64,000 nt of DNA from Pseudomonadales bacterium (GTDB lineage: Bacteria > Pseudomonadota > Gammaproteobacteria > Pseudomonadales > Ketobacteraceae). How positions within the stretch are numbered: position 1 is the first letter of the stretch; every line of letters begins with the position of its first letter. Below, one piece after another: positions 27,352 through 36,936 of this stretch. Made by a program: the position numbers and the translations under genes. Below the pieces are notes generated by a model, which was given only the letters and a program-made list of their open reading frames with translations, had not been told where the DNA came from and searched no databases. Where the stretch lies: positions 1 through 64,000 of the forward strand of contig PAPM01000025.1 of NCBI GenBank assembly GCA_002708905.1. The letters are read 5' to 3'.

Positions 27352-27380
27352 CTTAATTAAAGTCATTATGATGTTATAAT
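27352..27380 (+). promoter_or_regulatory. Promoter of ssrA
   Basis: A perfect TATAAT at 27375-27380 lies 10 bases ahead of the mature tmRNA 5' end, with a poor -35 (CTTAAT/TTAATT region near 27352-27358). Strong -10 boxes are usual for ssrA. Confidence 0.65.
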
Positions 27381-27390
27381 GACGAGTTCT

Positions 27391-27743
27391 GGGGGCGACA
27401 TTGGCTTCGACGTCGATTACGAACCCTTAGGTGCATGTCGTGTGGGTAGCAACACACGTACTCCAAGTGCTGCAAATGATAGTTGCAAACGACGACAACT
27501 ACGCTTTAGCCGCTTAAGGCTAAACCGTCCCGAGTTTTTGCTTGTGGGGATGAAAGGACGGTAACTTTACACAAGATCGCAGCAAAGCGCGCCTGGCGCG
27601 GCGTTGTTAAAACCTTAACAGGCTAGCTTGTTACTCCCTGTCTGGTCGGGCCGTAACGAGCGAAATTAATAGACAAGACTAAACATGTAGATCCTTAGGC
27701 AGAGGATTGGCGGACGCGGGTTCGATCCCCGCCGCCTCCACCA
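27391..27743 (+). ncRNA. ssrA: Transfer-messenger RNA (tmRNA)
   Basis: A 353-base RNA that rescues stalled ribosomes with SmpB. The 5' GGGGGCGAC pairs with the 3' CGCCTCC-ACCA, forming the tRNA-like acceptor stem. The T arm GGTTCGATCCC is near the 3' end. The internal reading frame at 27485-27517 encodes ANDDNYALAA followed by TAA, the gammaproteobacterial degradation tag. CCA is encoded. Several small frames across this region are artefacts of the RNA gene. Confidence 0.98.
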
Positions 27744-27748
27744 ACACC

Positions 27749-27778
27749 AAAGCCCCTGCAGAAATGCAGGGGCTTTTT
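27749..27778 (+). terminator. Intrinsic terminator of ssrA
   Basis: AAGCCCCTGCA-GAAA-TGCAGGGGCTT followed by TTT: eleven base pairs, a GAAA tetraloop and a T-run directly after the tmRNA. The preceding A-run also makes it usable for the convergent P450 gene. Confidence 0.93.
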
Positions 27779-27853
27779 GCCGTTTTAACCATATAATGAC
27801 CTCTGCGGGTGCCTTGTGTTGTAAGTGTTGTGCAGCATCCCGCGCTATTCGCT

Positions 27854-29053
27854 TTATTCTGAAGTATCGCAAGTAATGATAGCGTTGCGCAGTTCGTAAC
27901 CACCCACCAGCTGGTGCCAGCTAATGTCCGGTTCCCGCTCCAGTTTAACGCCAGGCACCTTGAACAGTAATTCCAGAAAGATCCGAGTTTCGTGCAGTGC
28001 CACTAGCCACCCGGGACAGCTGTGAACACCGTCACTGAAGCTGAGGTAGCGGCCTAAATTATTTACCCGCTTGGCACGGTCCGGATCAAGTGCAAAAGGA
28101 CACTCTCCTACCAGCTCTTCGTCCACATTCGCGGCGCGAATATCAATGCCATACAGCTCGCCAGACGGCATGGTTTTTCCGTCAAACCCTTCGAGTTTCT
28201 CATTCAGTCGACGATGGACCATTGCAGCGACAGGTTCCAGCCGCAGAATTTCCATCAGGATGGCCAGTTGATCCTTGATATCACCCTGTAGAAAACGCTC
28301 ACGCAAGGCTTCATCTTCAAACAAATACCAGGCTACCATAATGATGAATTCACGGGTGGTCATCATACCGGCGGTGCCATAGGTCATGCATTCGATGATG
28401 ATGGACTTTATCGGATAACCTTCTTCGATATAGAACGATAACGCATCGTTCTTTGGGGCCTTCTTCCTCGCTTTCATGGCTGGCCGAACATCCATTAAGA
28501 AGAACTGGCCTACCAATGCTCCTTGCCATATTTTTTGGAAAAAACCGGCCACCCCTTCTTTCGGGCGAACAATAGTTTCTTCCATCAGGCGGCGAATGCG
28601 GTTTGCACGTGCAAACTGGTCACTGTTGGTAAGCCCCAAAATATCACTAACCACTTCAACAGCCAGTTCGAAACTGAGGTCTTCCAGCTTGGCGGTGCCT
28701 GCTTTTTGAAATCGATCCAGCAGCTGCCGCGAAGCTTGATTCATGATCTTGAAGTGCTGATCACTGACGGCTTTAGGAGACAGGAAACGCTGGGTTTTAC
28801 GTTTCTTGTTGGCGTGCTCTTCACCATCCAGAAAGAAAACTGACATGTGTTCCGGGTTATCGAAGTGTACAAATTCAGCACCGGCACCGGCCTGTAACGA
28901 GTTCTTGCTGCGCAAAATCTTCTTGGCTAATTCGGCAGATTTGACCCAGTGGGCACCTTCATCCGGATGCGTATTAGCCATGGCGATTTTAGCGGATTTG
29001 CGACGGTCAACGTTGTCGTGCATGGGGCATTGAGAGGGTTTTATCTGATTCAT
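27854..29053 (-). CDS. Cytochrome P450
   Basis: Soluble haem monooxygenase, 399 residues; substrate unknown. The key elements are present: the haem-binding loop FSDGVHSCPG with Cys346 as thiolate ligand, the ExxR motif in MEILRLEPV, and the I-helix AGMMTT oxygen-activation stretch. It lies 114 bases downstream of the molybdopterin oxidoreductase gene on the same strand, so they may be co-transcribed. No ferredoxin or ferredoxin reductase gene is adjacent, so electrons must come from elsewhere. Confidence 0.93.
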   Translation of the reverse strand: MNQIKPSQCPMHDNVDRRKSAKIAMANTHPDEGAHWVKSAELAKKILRSKNSLQAGAGAEFVHFDNPEHMSVFFLDGEEHANKKRKTQRFLSPKAVSDQHFKIMNQASRQLLDRFQKAGTAKLEDLSFELAVEVVSDILGLTNSDQFARANRIRRLMEETIVRPKEGVAGFFQKIWQGALVGQFFLMDVRPAMKARKKAPKNDALSFYIEEGYPIKSIIIECMTYGTAGMMTTREFIIMVAWYLFEDEALRERFLQGDIKDQLAILMEILRLEPVAAMVHRRLNEKLEGFDGKTMPSGELYGIDIRAANVDEELVGECPFALDPDRAKRVNNLGRYLSFSDGVHSCPGWLVALHETRIFLELLFKVPGVKLEREPDISWHQLVGGYELRNAIITCDTSE

Positions 29054-29167
29054 AGCGATCTCATTATTATTGGTACTGTGAAATAGAAATCAGTATTTAT
29101 AACGTATAAAAGCAACTGTTTAGGGGTTGAGGCGCATCATTATCCTGAACTCCTCTGGGTTATATTT

Positions 29168-31333
29168 TCATTCCGATGATGATTTCAGGGCTATATGCAC
29201 CGGAACCCCAGAAAACCGGGGCATAAAATTGATCGACTCCAGATTGTTTTGCAGTGAAGTCAAACGCCCGGTAAAGCTTCCGTTTTGCTGCATAGGGTCG
29301 TCAGAGGAAAACAAGTCGCCAAACAAATGAGTCATTGAAATCACGCCACGGCGAAGGGAATTCTCTGCTTTGGCGATGCCCGCGATGCGGCCCGTCTCAG
29401 AACTAATGCTGATGGCGTCGCCGTCGTTGATTCCTTCCCGATCCATGTCGTCTGGATTCATGTAGGCCCAATTCACCGGATAACGCTTTTTCGTCGACGC
29501 CGCATTTCGGTAGGCACTGTTCATCGTTTCGAGAACCCGCCGGCAGACCAGCAGGTAACTAAAGCCTTCGTTAACGGTGCCTTCCGTCAATATCATTCCA
29601 AGATCGGCAGCCACATCCCGCGGACAAAGTTCCAATCTGGCTCCATTATCCCGGTTGGCTGGCAATACGCGCTGCTCCGCTAGTTGAGGACGAACGCCGG
29701 AGGGGTTTTCTACTAACTCTTCAAACGACACGCGGCTGTTTTTGCACAAAAATCGCAACATGGCTTCCGGTTCAGGCGGCGTATTCATATCCAGGGGCAA
29801 GCCATCTGCGATGGCATCGAAGTCCTGCCCATAGCTCCAGTATTTCAGGGTTAGCGGCAATTTCATACGCGATGCAATCTGCCAAAAAAACTCCCAGTCA
29901 TGGATGACATCTCCCGGTTTATCCAAGACGGGTGGGGCAAATTGCGCGAAGGCTACGGGATAAAGAGCATCACCTGGAATGGATATATCATGGCGTTCAA
30001 ACGGCTGCGAAGTAGCGACCACATAATGTGCACGACGAGCCGTTTCATTCAGGCGGGAATCCATTACGATCAGCAGATCCAGATCTTCAAAAGCAGGTAC
30101 AGTATATTTTGGGTCGCCCAGGCCCATAATCGGATTGCCACCGAAAACAATTAGCGCGCGGATTTTTTCCGGCCCGGGCGCAATGATCTCTTGTGGTAAT
30201 AATGCAGAAGGGAATTCGCCAAATAGTTGGCCAATGTTTTCCGTACGTAGCTTGTCACCTTGCAGCCAACCTCGACCCGCCGGAACTACCATCTCCATAG
30301 GCGTTCTAGGATTCAGTGTCCCCGGATTACGAACCAAATCGCCTGCTCGACGATAGCCACCGACCAGGGCGTTCACAACCTCAATCATATGATCATTAAG
30401 GTTGGAGTTCGCCGACATGGACGGCCCCGTACCACTGCCCACAAAGGCGCGCTCAGCCTCGCCAAGCCATTTTGCAGCCTGCTCAATTTGTGCAACAGGC
30501 ACATCCGCTCGCATAGCCGCCAATTCAGGTGTAAACGGTGCCACCGCCGCACGCAGCTCATCCAGCTGAGAAACGAATCGTTCGCAAAAAGTTCGGTTAT
30601 ACGTGCTATCCCGCAACAGAATATGTGCAATGGCTGCAAAAATAACAGCGTCCTGACCTGGCAATGGCTGTATTAACAGATCAGCAAAGCGCGCGGTTTC
30701 AGTTCGCCTTGGATCAATCACAATAAAACGGGTGCCACGCTTTTTAGCCGCCGCAAAGGCTCTTCCCGGAGCGCCGCTTTCACCTGCAGCAAAAGGCATA
30801 GTCTGGTGACTGACTAAAGGGTTGTTCCCTACGATCACAGCCAAATCGATATCGGGCAAGGCGGGCTTACCACTCGCCATAAACCCCATTCGCCCCATGG
30901 TAACCCATTTGGCGGACTGGTCGATGGTCATGGTGGAAAACAAATTGGGAGTGCCCATCGCAGAGAGAAATGATTTTTCCAACTGCCCCCCGAGCACGCT
31001 ACGGTAGGCACCGGTTCCGTGATAAAGCGCTATTGACCGCGGACCAAATTCATTACGCAACTGCTGCAGTTTAACGGCAATCTCATCCAGGGCTTTAGAG
31101 GAACTGATCGCCTCAAACTTTCCGTCCCCATTTCGCTTCACACTTTGCAGTAAACGCTGTTCTGCACCGTTATGAAATTCAATACTCGATTGCCCTTTGA
31201 TACACATGTAAGGTCCGTAGGGCGAGACGCTGCCGTCGGCTACCACTTTAATCAGCCTGCCGTTGTCGACCGTGACCTCCATGGGACAAAGCGCACTGCA
31301 GTTACGGCAGAATGTTTTGACCTTTTTGGTCAT
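29168..31333 (-). CDS. Molybdopterin-dependent oxidoreductase (DMSO reductase superfamily)
   Basis: A 721-residue bis-MGD molybdenum/tungsten enzyme of unassigned substrate. The N-terminal [4Fe-4S] motif is C-x2-C-x3-C (FCRNCSALC), with the fourth Cys in YMCIKGQ. Then come molybdopterin-binding segments (DLAVIVGNNPLVSHQT, RFIVIDPRRTETARFADLL, ALIVFGGNPIMGLGDP) and the C-terminal MopB-CT barrel (NWAYMNPDDMDREGINDGD). There is no Tat or Sec signal, so it is cytoplasmic, and no in-frame selenocysteine TGA. The Met at 31333 is used; an upstream Met at 31369 is possible. It is divergent from tetR across an operator. Confidence 0.88.
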   Translation of the reverse strand: MTKKVKTFCRNCSALCPMEVTVDNGRLIKVVADGSVSPYGPYMCIKGQSSIEFHNGAEQRLLQSVKRNGDGKFEAISSSKALDEIAVKLQQLRNEFGPRSIALYHGTGAYRSVLGGQLEKSFLSAMGTPNLFSTMTIDQSAKWVTMGRMGFMASGKPALPDIDLAVIVGNNPLVSHQTMPFAAGESGAPGRAFAAAKKRGTRFIVIDPRRTETARFADLLIQPLPGQDAVIFAAIAHILLRDSTYNRTFCERFVSQLDELRAAVAPFTPELAAMRADVPVAQIEQAAKWLGEAERAFVGSGTGPSMSANSNLNDHMIEVVNALVGGYRRAGDLVRNPGTLNPRTPMEMVVPAGRGWLQGDKLRTENIGQLFGEFPSALLPQEIIAPGPEKIRALIVFGGNPIMGLGDPKYTVPAFEDLDLLIVMDSRLNETARRAHYVVATSQPFERHDISIPGDALYPVAFAQFAPPVLDKPGDVIHDWEFFWQIASRMKLPLTLKYWSYGQDFDAIADGLPLDMNTPPEPEAMLRFLCKNSRVSFEELVENPSGVRPQLAEQRVLPANRDNGARLELCPRDVAADLGMILTEGTVNEGFSYLLVCRRVLETMNSAYRNAASTKKRYPVNWAYMNPDDMDREGINDGDAISISSETGRIAGIAKAENSLRRGVISMTHLFGDLFSSDDPMQQNGSFTGRLTSLQNNLESINFMPRFSGVPVHIALKSSSE

Positions 31334-31466
31334 GACGCCGACAGCTCTGATGGACTGGCCTGAAACCATCTGTTGAGCGAACGACTTAACCTTTTACGTG
31401 TTACGTGGAGGCGCATTTTCATTTCCGGCGTTCATATCAATTGGCCTGATACTGTGCGAAATTCTA

Positions 31467-31496
31467 TTGACTTGCCTTCTACCCAAGACATAGGAT
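31467..31496 (+). promoter_or_regulatory. Sigma70-like promoter of tetR
   Basis: TTGACT (31467-31472, 5 of 6), 18 bases, TAGGAT (31491-31496). The start site would fall on the operator at 31502-31522. Confidence 0.6.
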
Positions 31497-31501
31497 CAAA
31501 G

Positions 31502-31522
31502 AATACAACCATTTGGTTGGTT
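31502..31522. promoter_or_regulatory. TetR-type operator 1 (tetR / Mo-oxidoreductase divergent region)
   Basis: AATACAACCA-TTT-GGTTGGTT, containing the palindrome CAACC-ATTT-GGTTG. The same sequence apart from the three central bases occurs at 32441-32461 before the SDR gene. It starts five bases after the tetR -10 box, an ideal place for autorepression. Confidence 0.75.
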
Positions 31523-31569
31523 TTGCTATGAATTTGTAATTCACATACGGTTTTCAAGGTAAGTCCCGC

Positions 31570-32262
31570 ATGACAGAACCACGCGCAACATCCAGAACCC
31601 GCCCCGCCGGAAAATCTACTGCCACCAAAAAGACGCCCCGAAAAAAACGCGTTTATCTCCCTGCCGAGGAGCGCCGCAAGCTTATACTGGCTGCAGCACG
31701 GGAGGTGTTTGCCAAATCAGGTCTCAAGGGCGCGAGAACGCGAGAGCTGGCGCAAAGTGCCGGTGTCAACCAAGCCACTTTGTTTGAGCATTTCAGCTCT
31801 AAAGAGGAGCTTTTTTCTGCTGCGATCATTGAGCCGTTGCAATCCATGTTGGAGGGCTCACGCCAGCGCGCTACCGGATACGCAAGCGCCAGTTCAGACG
31901 CGGATCTACTCGAGCGAGTGCGTGAAGGGCTGGAGCAGCATATGCATAGCATGATCGAAATGTATCCCTTGTTGGTTCAGGCATTGTTATCCGACCCAGA
32001 GTTGGGTGCGAAGATTTATAACGAACACCTGGAACCAATGTTCGCCTCACGCTCTGAACTGATGAAAGAATTTGTCGATCCCCACATCAATCCGAGGTTG
32101 TTACAACTGGCAAGCTTCGGCATGTTTTTCGCCGTTGCAATGGATCAAACACTATCTGATAACCCCATCGAGCCCAAGGATCTGGCACAGCATCTCAGCG
32201 ATATTATTTTGTTTGGCTCCTCCAATATGAAACGCGAGAGAAAGCCAAAAATAAGCAAATAG
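31570..32262 (+). CDS. TetR family transcriptional regulator
   Basis: A 230-residue regulator with a basic N-terminal extension (about 30 residues rich in Lys/Arg/Thr) before the TetR helix-turn-helix (about 35-82: LILAAAREVFAKSGLKGART, ELAQSAGVNQATLFEHFSSK). The ligand-binding C-terminal domain is diverged. AAGGT precedes the ATG. The gene lies between a divergent Mo-oxidoreductase/P450 pair and an SDR gene, each side carrying a matching operator, so it probably represses itself and both flanking units until an inducer binds. Confidence 0.92.
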   Translation: MTEPRATSRTRPAGKSTATKKTPRKKRVYLPAEERRKLILAAAREVFAKSGLKGARTRELAQSAGVNQATLFEHFSSKEELFSAAIIEPLQSMLEGSRQRATGYASASSDADLLERVREGLEQHMHSMIEMYPLLVQALLSDPELGAKIYNEHLEPMFASRSELMKEFVDPHINPRLLQLASFGMFFAVAMDQTLSDNPIEPKDLAQHLSDIILFGSSNMKRERKPKISK

Positions 32263-32394
32263 AAAAACTTCACGAGCCCAAATTTCAACTCTACTGCCCA
32301 CTGAGTCTATCCAGCATTGAGTTTCACAGTTTTTTCACTGGGCGGACGATCCCTGACATGCCGAGCAGGCACACTGGTCTGATTAGCAAACTCC

Positions 32395-32418
32395 AGATAC
32401 AACCAGATGATTGTATCT
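32395..32418. promoter_or_regulatory. Second dyad upstream of the SDR gene
   Basis: AGATACAA-N8-TTGTATCT, an 8-base perfect inverted repeat that overlaps the candidate -35 box of the SDR promoter. Possible site for a second regulator. Confidence 0.4.
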
Positions 32419-32439
32419 GCCATGGCGGGCATGTAGACT
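32411..32439 (+). promoter_or_regulatory. Candidate promoter of the SDR gene
   Basis: TTGTAT (32411-32416), 17 bases, TAGACT (32434-32439). The match is modest, but the -10 box abuts operator 2 just as in the tetR promoter. Confidence 0.45.
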
Positions 32440-32440
32440 A

Positions 32441-32461
32441 AATACAACCAAACGGTTGGTT
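32441..32461. promoter_or_regulatory. TetR-type operator 2 (SDR gene)
   Basis: AATACAACCA-AAC-GGTTGGTT, identical to operator 1 outside the three central bases. It lies about 84 bases ahead of the SDR start codon and directly after a -10-like box. Confidence 0.75.
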
Positions 32462-32544
32462 CAATATTTCACCTTGCTGCCAGCAATTAAGATTGGTTTT
32501 CGGCTTATAAAACGGCGCAACATCAACTGGAGAACGAGCATCCA

Positions 32545-33321
32545 ATGACAGACCATCACGGAATACGGCTCGACGGTCGCATCGCCTTGATTGCCGGCGC
32601 ATCCTCTGGACTAGGTGCCGGCTTTTCTCGTTTGCTGGCAGCGGCCGGAGCCAAGGTAGTACTGTGTGCAAGGCGCCGGGACCGGGTTGAGGCACTGGCA
32701 CAGTCCCTTAACGCAAGCGGAGCGCAAGCCGTTGCTGTAGAAATGGATGTCACTGACAGTATGCAGGTAGCCAAAGCATACGACGTTGCCGAATCTCATT
32801 TTGGTGTCGTTGATACCATCATTGCCAATGCAGGAACGGCTCGTGGCGGCCGCTCCACAGAGGTGACCGAACAGGACATCAGACAGGTTATCGACACCAA
32901 TTTGTTAGGCACCTTTTTGGTTGCCCGTGAAGGTGCAAAACGACTGATTGCCAATGACAGCAAGACCAGTGAACGCGGCCGCATGGTTTTCATCGGTTCG
33001 ATTACGGCGCAACAAAACCATACTGGCGACGCAGCGTATGCCGCCACCAAGATCGGTATTGCCCATCTGGGCCGTCAGTTTGCAAAGGAATGGGTACGCC
33101 AAGGGATCAACGTTAATACGATTCAACCTGGCTGGATACATACGGAAATAAACGACGCCTGGTTCAACTCGGAGGAAAGTAAAACTGCCATTGCGTATTT
33201 GCCGAGAAGACGCATGCTGGAGGCAAACTCACTCAACGATATGCTGCTGTATATGTGCTCGGATCGATCCAAAGCAATTACGGGTGCCACACTCACAATA
33301 GACGACGGTCAGTCACTGTAG
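32545..33321 (+). CDS. Short-chain dehydrogenase/reductase (SDR)
   Basis: NAD(P)-dependent oxidoreductase, 258 residues, classical SDR. The coenzyme motif GASSGLG is at 18-24, NAG in IIANAGTAR, and the catalytic Ser152-Tyr165-Lys169 (YAATK) is present. IQPGWIHTEINDAW is the usual PG motif. GGAG precedes the start. Operator 2 upstream places it under the neighbouring TetR protein, together with the Mo-oxidoreductase and P450. The substrate is probably an alcohol or ketone of the same compound (inference). Confidence 0.93.
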   Translation: MTDHHGIRLDGRIALIAGASSGLGAGFSRLLAAAGAKVVLCARRRDRVEALAQSLNASGAQAVAVEMDVTDSMQVAKAYDVAESHFGVVDTIIANAGTARGGRSTEVTEQDIRQVIDTNLLGTFLVAREGAKRLIANDSKTSERGRMVFIGSITAQQNHTGDAAYAATKIGIAHLGRQFAKEWVRQGINVNTIQPGWIHTEINDAWFNSEESKTAIAYLPRRRMLEANSLNDMLLYMCSDRSKAITGATLTIDDGQSL

Positions 33322-33361
33322 TCACTGCAACTTCAGCATTCTGATACGACTCTGCAAAAGA

Positions 33362-34168
33362 CTAAAGCTTCGCCGCCTGAATATGCATCCAATCAAAGTT
33401 GCGGGTGCGCCCCAGGCTGACCCAGCCTTCCGACTCCCAGCAACGCCACCATTCGTTGTATTCCGGTCGCGCAAAGGCCGCGCGATCCCTGCCCCATTTG
33501 TATTGATTGTGGTCGGGATCATAATCTACCGCGATGCCCCAACTGTGCATGGAGTACCGGCTACCACCTCGCATCTTGCGGACATTTAGACAACCACCCC
33601 ACAGATCCAGCCGCAGCTGTTTGATACCGTCAATGCCGTAGGCTGATAACACCTTATTCAGAATTCGGGACAGGCTGTCGTGAACCTTTTCATGGCAGGA
33701 ATAGCGCTGCACAATCTGGCGGGTGTTCCAGGCAAGTTTGTGAGGATAGGGCAGCTCCAACAGGGTTTGGTGTTCACCCACATCGCCGTAATATTCCCGC
33801 AAAACGGATTCCGGAGTCTGGTGCGGCCAATGATTGGGGTTGGTCTCCTGTTCCTGCAGTTCTTCAGGTCGCCATACGAGTTGCTCTGCTCTATCCAACT
33901 CCAGCTTGTCGTACAGCACATCAAACGCGTATTCGGTCTGGGGTCCCCAGTAAGCGTCATCCTTGCCATATTCAATGGCATGTTGTTTGGCCAATGCCTG
34001 GATGTACTGAGCCATGATTCTTTTGTTGCTGAGACCGGGATTCATACCTGCGGCAAGCAAAGCCTGCCTGGTTTTTTTACCAAACACGCCGTCAACCGGT
34101 CCCGGATTTTTGCCCGCCTGCTGCAATTGCTTTTGGATAAACTTAATGTGCTTTTTTGTGAGTGACAT
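33362..34168 (-). CDS. Peptidoglycan-binding M15 family peptidase (endolysin-like)
   Basis: A 268-residue protein without a signal peptide. The N-terminus holds a PG-binding-1-like helical domain (QKQLQQAGKNPGPVDGVFGK) and a second degenerate one (DDAYWGPQTEYAFDVL). The C-terminus is an M15 D-Ala-D-Ala carboxypeptidase/endopeptidase: His208 and Asp215 in SMHSWGIAVD and His262 in WMHIQ supply the zinc site. The architecture resembles phage endolysins. No phage genes flank it, so it may be a domesticated or orphan lysin. It is convergent with the SDR gene. Confidence 0.88.
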   Translation of the reverse strand: MSLTKKHIKFIQKQLQQAGKNPGPVDGVFGKKTRQALLAAGMNPGLSNKRIMAQYIQALAKQHAIEYGKDDAYWGPQTEYAFDVLYDKLELDRAEQLVWRPEELQEQETNPNHWPHQTPESVLREYYGDVGEHQTLLELPYPHKLAWNTRQIVQRYSCHEKVHDSLSRILNKVLSAYGIDGIKQLRLDLWGGCLNVRKMRGGSRYSMHSWGIAVDYDPDHNQYKWGRDRAAFARPEYNEWWRCWESEGWVSLGRTRNFDWMHIQAAKL

Positions 34169-34195
34169 AACTCAAACTCAATACCGAGGATTTCG

Positions 34196-36478
34196 CTACG
34201 ACCAGCTCAGGTCCTGCTTTCGAAACGGCGTAGTCCGCACGCGCTTGCCAATCGCCTGGTAGATTGCATTGCCAATCGCCGGCCCTACCGGGCCAACCGG
34301 AGCTTCGCCAATAATCGCAAACCGATCATGACCGGACAGCGCTTCGAAGTGAATATTGATCTGGGGAATATCAGCCATTTTAAGCAAAGGAATCGTGTCC
34401 AGATTCCCTTCCACAATGGCGCCGTCCTTAATGGTCAGGCCATCATTCAAAGCCATATTGAGGCCAAAAATAACGCCACCCTGAAGTTGTTGCAGCACAG
34501 CATCGCTATTCACGATGCGACCGCAATCGAAGGTGAGATCGATACTGTGCACCGTCAACTCACCGGCCTTACTGACTTCCACATGGGCTACAGCGCAGAC
34601 GGTGCTGCCGGCTTGCCTGGCCCCGGAATGAGGCCAATTGCTGATCGCAATACCCCGCCCCTGCCCTTTGGGCAACGGCTGCCCCCAACCGGCTTTTTCC
34701 GCCGCCAGCTTGAGACAATCAGACCAGGCAGGATCCCATTCCGCCAGCAGGTCAAGCCGATATTGCAACGGATCAAGGCCCGCAGCTACAGCACATTCAT
34801 CGATAAAGGTTTCCACCGTGAAGGCGTGGGAGTTATAGCAGGGGCCGCGATAGGCACCGGTGGCAATATGGGTGGGCAACTTGCTGGTGGCGATGCGCAC
34901 GTTGGGTATTGCACCACTGGCGGCATAGGCCATATCGGTATAGCCCAGACTTAACTCCATACCGCTGAAACAGGTTTCGCTTTGCAGCGCAACCAACTTG
35001 CCCTGCTCATCCAGTCCGGCCTGGTAACGGGCCGCGAGGGCCGTTCTGTAAGAACCCTGACGGGTGGTTTCCTCGCGGGACCAAATAGCTTTCACCGGCA
35101 CGCCCGGATACTCACGGGCAATGGCGACCACTGAACGAACATCATCACCAATGACACGACGTCCAAAGCCGCCACCCACCAGGGTTTGGTGGAATACCAC
35201 TTTGTTCGGGTCCAGGCCACTTTCATCCACCGCCACCCAGAAGGCTTGCTGCATATCCTGGGTTGGGTGCCATACTTCCAGGCCATCATCAGTCAACAGC
35301 GCAGTGCCGTTTAACGGTTCCATGGTGGCATGTTCACAGAACGGAGTGTAATAGGTTGCCTCCACCGTTTGCGCCGGGACCACCGAATTCACATCACCTT
35401 TTTTGGTAAGTGCCGCACCGCCCCAACGCTCCAGCACCCGATCCTGACGTTCGTTGAGTTTTTCTACTGATGACCAGAAAGTTCCCAGTCCCAGATCCCA
35501 CTCCACCGGCAACGCATCCAGCGCTTTCTTCGCTTGCCAGTAGTGCTCGGCAATCACCGCCACTCCGCTGTGACATTCCGAGCCCTCCAGACCGAATGTG
35601 GCATCCGCCTGGACCGGGGACCCCACGGTTTTGGCAGGATCAATCACCACCACCGCTTTCACTCCCGGCATACCCAGTACCGCCTCTGGTTCATGGTGCT
35701 TGAGCACGCCACCATGAACCGGGCATTGCCGTACCGCGGCATACACCATTCCGGGCAGGATTACGTCCATGCCGTAAATCGCCGTGCCTCTCACCACCTC
35801 CGGCAACTGCAGTTTATGAGGCTTGGTTTTACCCAGCATACGCCACTGGCTTTGCGGCTTAATGGTGGGCTCCACTTCCAGTTCAATGCCTGCTGCATCG
35901 GCAGCTACTTCGCCAAAACGCAGGGTACGGCCCGTGGCTGTATGAGTCAGCACACTGTCCCGGGCCTGAATCTCAGTTACCGGCACATTCCAACGCTTTG
36001 CGGCTGCGGCCTTGAGCCGCTCCCGGGCGCTGGCACCCAGCTGCAGGGTGTAAGGCATGCGGTCATGGTCAGTGCTATGGCCGCCGAAGAACGGCTGCAG
36101 CCCGACTGCGTAACTGCCTGGTTGCTGGTACTCCCGGCTGAACAAGGCAAACTCCACTTTGACCTTGTCCCAGGCACACTCCAACTCTTCCGCAATGTTC
36201 ACAGCTTGCTGGGTGGAGGCACCATTACCAATTTCCGGCGTGGGCACCGTCACGATCACACTGTCATCCGGCAAGATTTTCAGCCAGGGAGAGAGCTCTG
36301 CTTCTGCACCAAGCGCCGAAGGCTGCCGGGTTGATGCCAACGCATCAGCAGGCAACAACTTCAGCGACAAACCACCCGCCACCACGCTGGCAGAGATCAG
36401 AAATTTGCGTCGAGACATAAGTTCGGGTGACATAGGTTCGGGTGACATGGGCGCGGTTCTGGCCATGAGGCGTTTCAT
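34196..36478 (-). CDS. Xanthine dehydrogenase family molybdopterin-binding subunit (IorB-like aldehyde/isoquinoline oxidoreductase), Tat-exported
   Basis: Large Mo-cofactor subunit, 760 residues, of the periplasmic isoquinoline 1-oxidoreductase/aldehyde dehydrogenase type. The twin-arginine signal ([16 protein letters not shown], residues 22-37) follows an extended N-terminus with two PEPM/PELM repeats. Mo-binding segments include [28 protein letters not shown] and the catalytic-Glu region [28 protein letters not shown] precedes the ATG at 36478, which overlaps the stop of the [2Fe-2S] gene (ATGA). It forms a two-subunit enzyme with that gene product and probably travels through Tat as a complex. 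Confidence 0.92.
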   Translation of the reverse strand: MKRLMARTAPMSPEPMSPELMSRRKFLISASVVAGGLSLKLLPADALASTRQPSALGAEAELSPWLKILPDDSVIVTVPTPEIGNGASTQQAVNIAEELECAWDKVKVEFALFSREYQQPGSYAVGLQPFFGGHSTDHDRMPYTLQLGASARERLKAAAAKRWNVPVTEIQARDSVLTHTATGRTLRFGEVAADAAGIELEVEPTIKPQSQWRMLGKTKPHKLQLPEVVRGTAIYGMDVILPGMVYAAVRQCPVHGGVLKHHEPEAVLGMPGVKAVVVIDPAKTVGSPVQADATFGLEGSECHSGVAVIAEHYWQAKKALDALPVEWDLGLGTFWSSVEKLNERQDRVLERWGGAALTKKGDVNSVVPAQTVEATYYTPFCEHATMEPLNGTALLTDDGLEVWHPTQDMQQAFWVAVDESGLDPNKVVFHQTLVGGGFGRRVIGDDVRSVVAIAREYPGVPVKAIWSREETTRQGSYRTALAARYQAGLDEQGKLVALQSETCFSGMELSLGYTDMAYAASGAIPNVRIATSKLPTHIATGAYRGPCYNSHAFTVETFIDECAVAAGLDPLQYRLDLLAEWDPAWSDCLKLAAEKAGWGQPLPKGQGRGIAISNWPHSGARQAGSTVCAVAHVEVSKAGELTVHSIDLTFDCGRIVNSDAVLQQLQGGVIFGLNMALNDGLTIKDGAIVEGNLDTIPLLKMADIPQINIHFEALSGHDRFAIIGEAPVGPVGPAIGNAIYQAIGKRVRTTPFRKQDLSWS

Positions 36479-36936
36479 ACTTTCACCTCCTGTGCCGCGC
36501 GTTTGATCGCGTCACGAATACGGGGATAGGTACCACAACGGCAGATATTGGAGATGTGGGTATCGATGTCTTCATCGGAAGGGTTGGGAATACGCTTCAG
36601 TAACTCGGCCGCCGCCATCAACATACCGGCCTGACAATAGCCGCATTGCGGTACATTCAATTCCACCCACAATTTTTGCAGCACATGATCACCGGATTCG
36701 GACAAGCCCTCAATGGTGGTGATCTCCGCACCTTCCAACGCCTGCACGGGAATTTGGCAGGAACGAACTGCAGAACCGTTAAAGTGCACGGTACAAGCGC
36801 CACACAGGCCGGCACCACAACCGAATTTGGTGCCGGTCAATCCGAGATGATCGCGCAAGGTCCAAAGCAAGGGCGTACTGGGGTCGATATCCACCGCCTG
36901 GGGTTGCCCGTTCACATTAAACTTGATGGTGCTCAT
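36475..36936 (-). CDS. (2Fe-2S)-binding subunit of xanthine-dehydrogenase-type oxidoreductase (IorA-like)
   Basis: Electron-transfer subunit, 153 residues. The plant-type ferredoxin cluster ([13 protein letters not shown] plus a later Cys) and the second cluster ([10 protein letters not shown] and [10 protein letters not shown]) are intact. It partners the downstream Mo subunit. ATGA overlaps link it to both the upstream membrane-protein gene (36933-36936) and the downstream gene (36475-36478), so the three are a tightly coupled operon. No FAD subunit is present, consistent with a cytochrome or quinone as acceptor. Confidence 0.95.
   Translation of the reverse strand: MSTIKFNVNGQPQAVDIDPSTPLLWTLRDHLGLTGTKFGCGAGLCGACTVHFNGSAVRSCQIPVQALEGAEITTIEGLSESGDHVLQKLWVELNVPQCGYCQAGMLMAAAELLKRIPNPSDEDIDTHISNICRCGTYPRIRDAIKRAAQEVKV

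Noticed and set aside
27379-27564. Short reading frames in the 27.4-27.9 kb region
   Set aside because: They lie in the tmRNA gene; only the ten-residue tag frame is translated there.
27720-27760. Possible att site of a genomic island at the ssrA 3' end
   Set aside because: No integrase gene follows and no repeat of the tmRNA 3' end was found in the window.
29168-31369. Formate dehydrogenase with selenocysteine
   Set aside because: No in-frame TGA and no clear Cys in the expected position; only the general superfamily can be supported.
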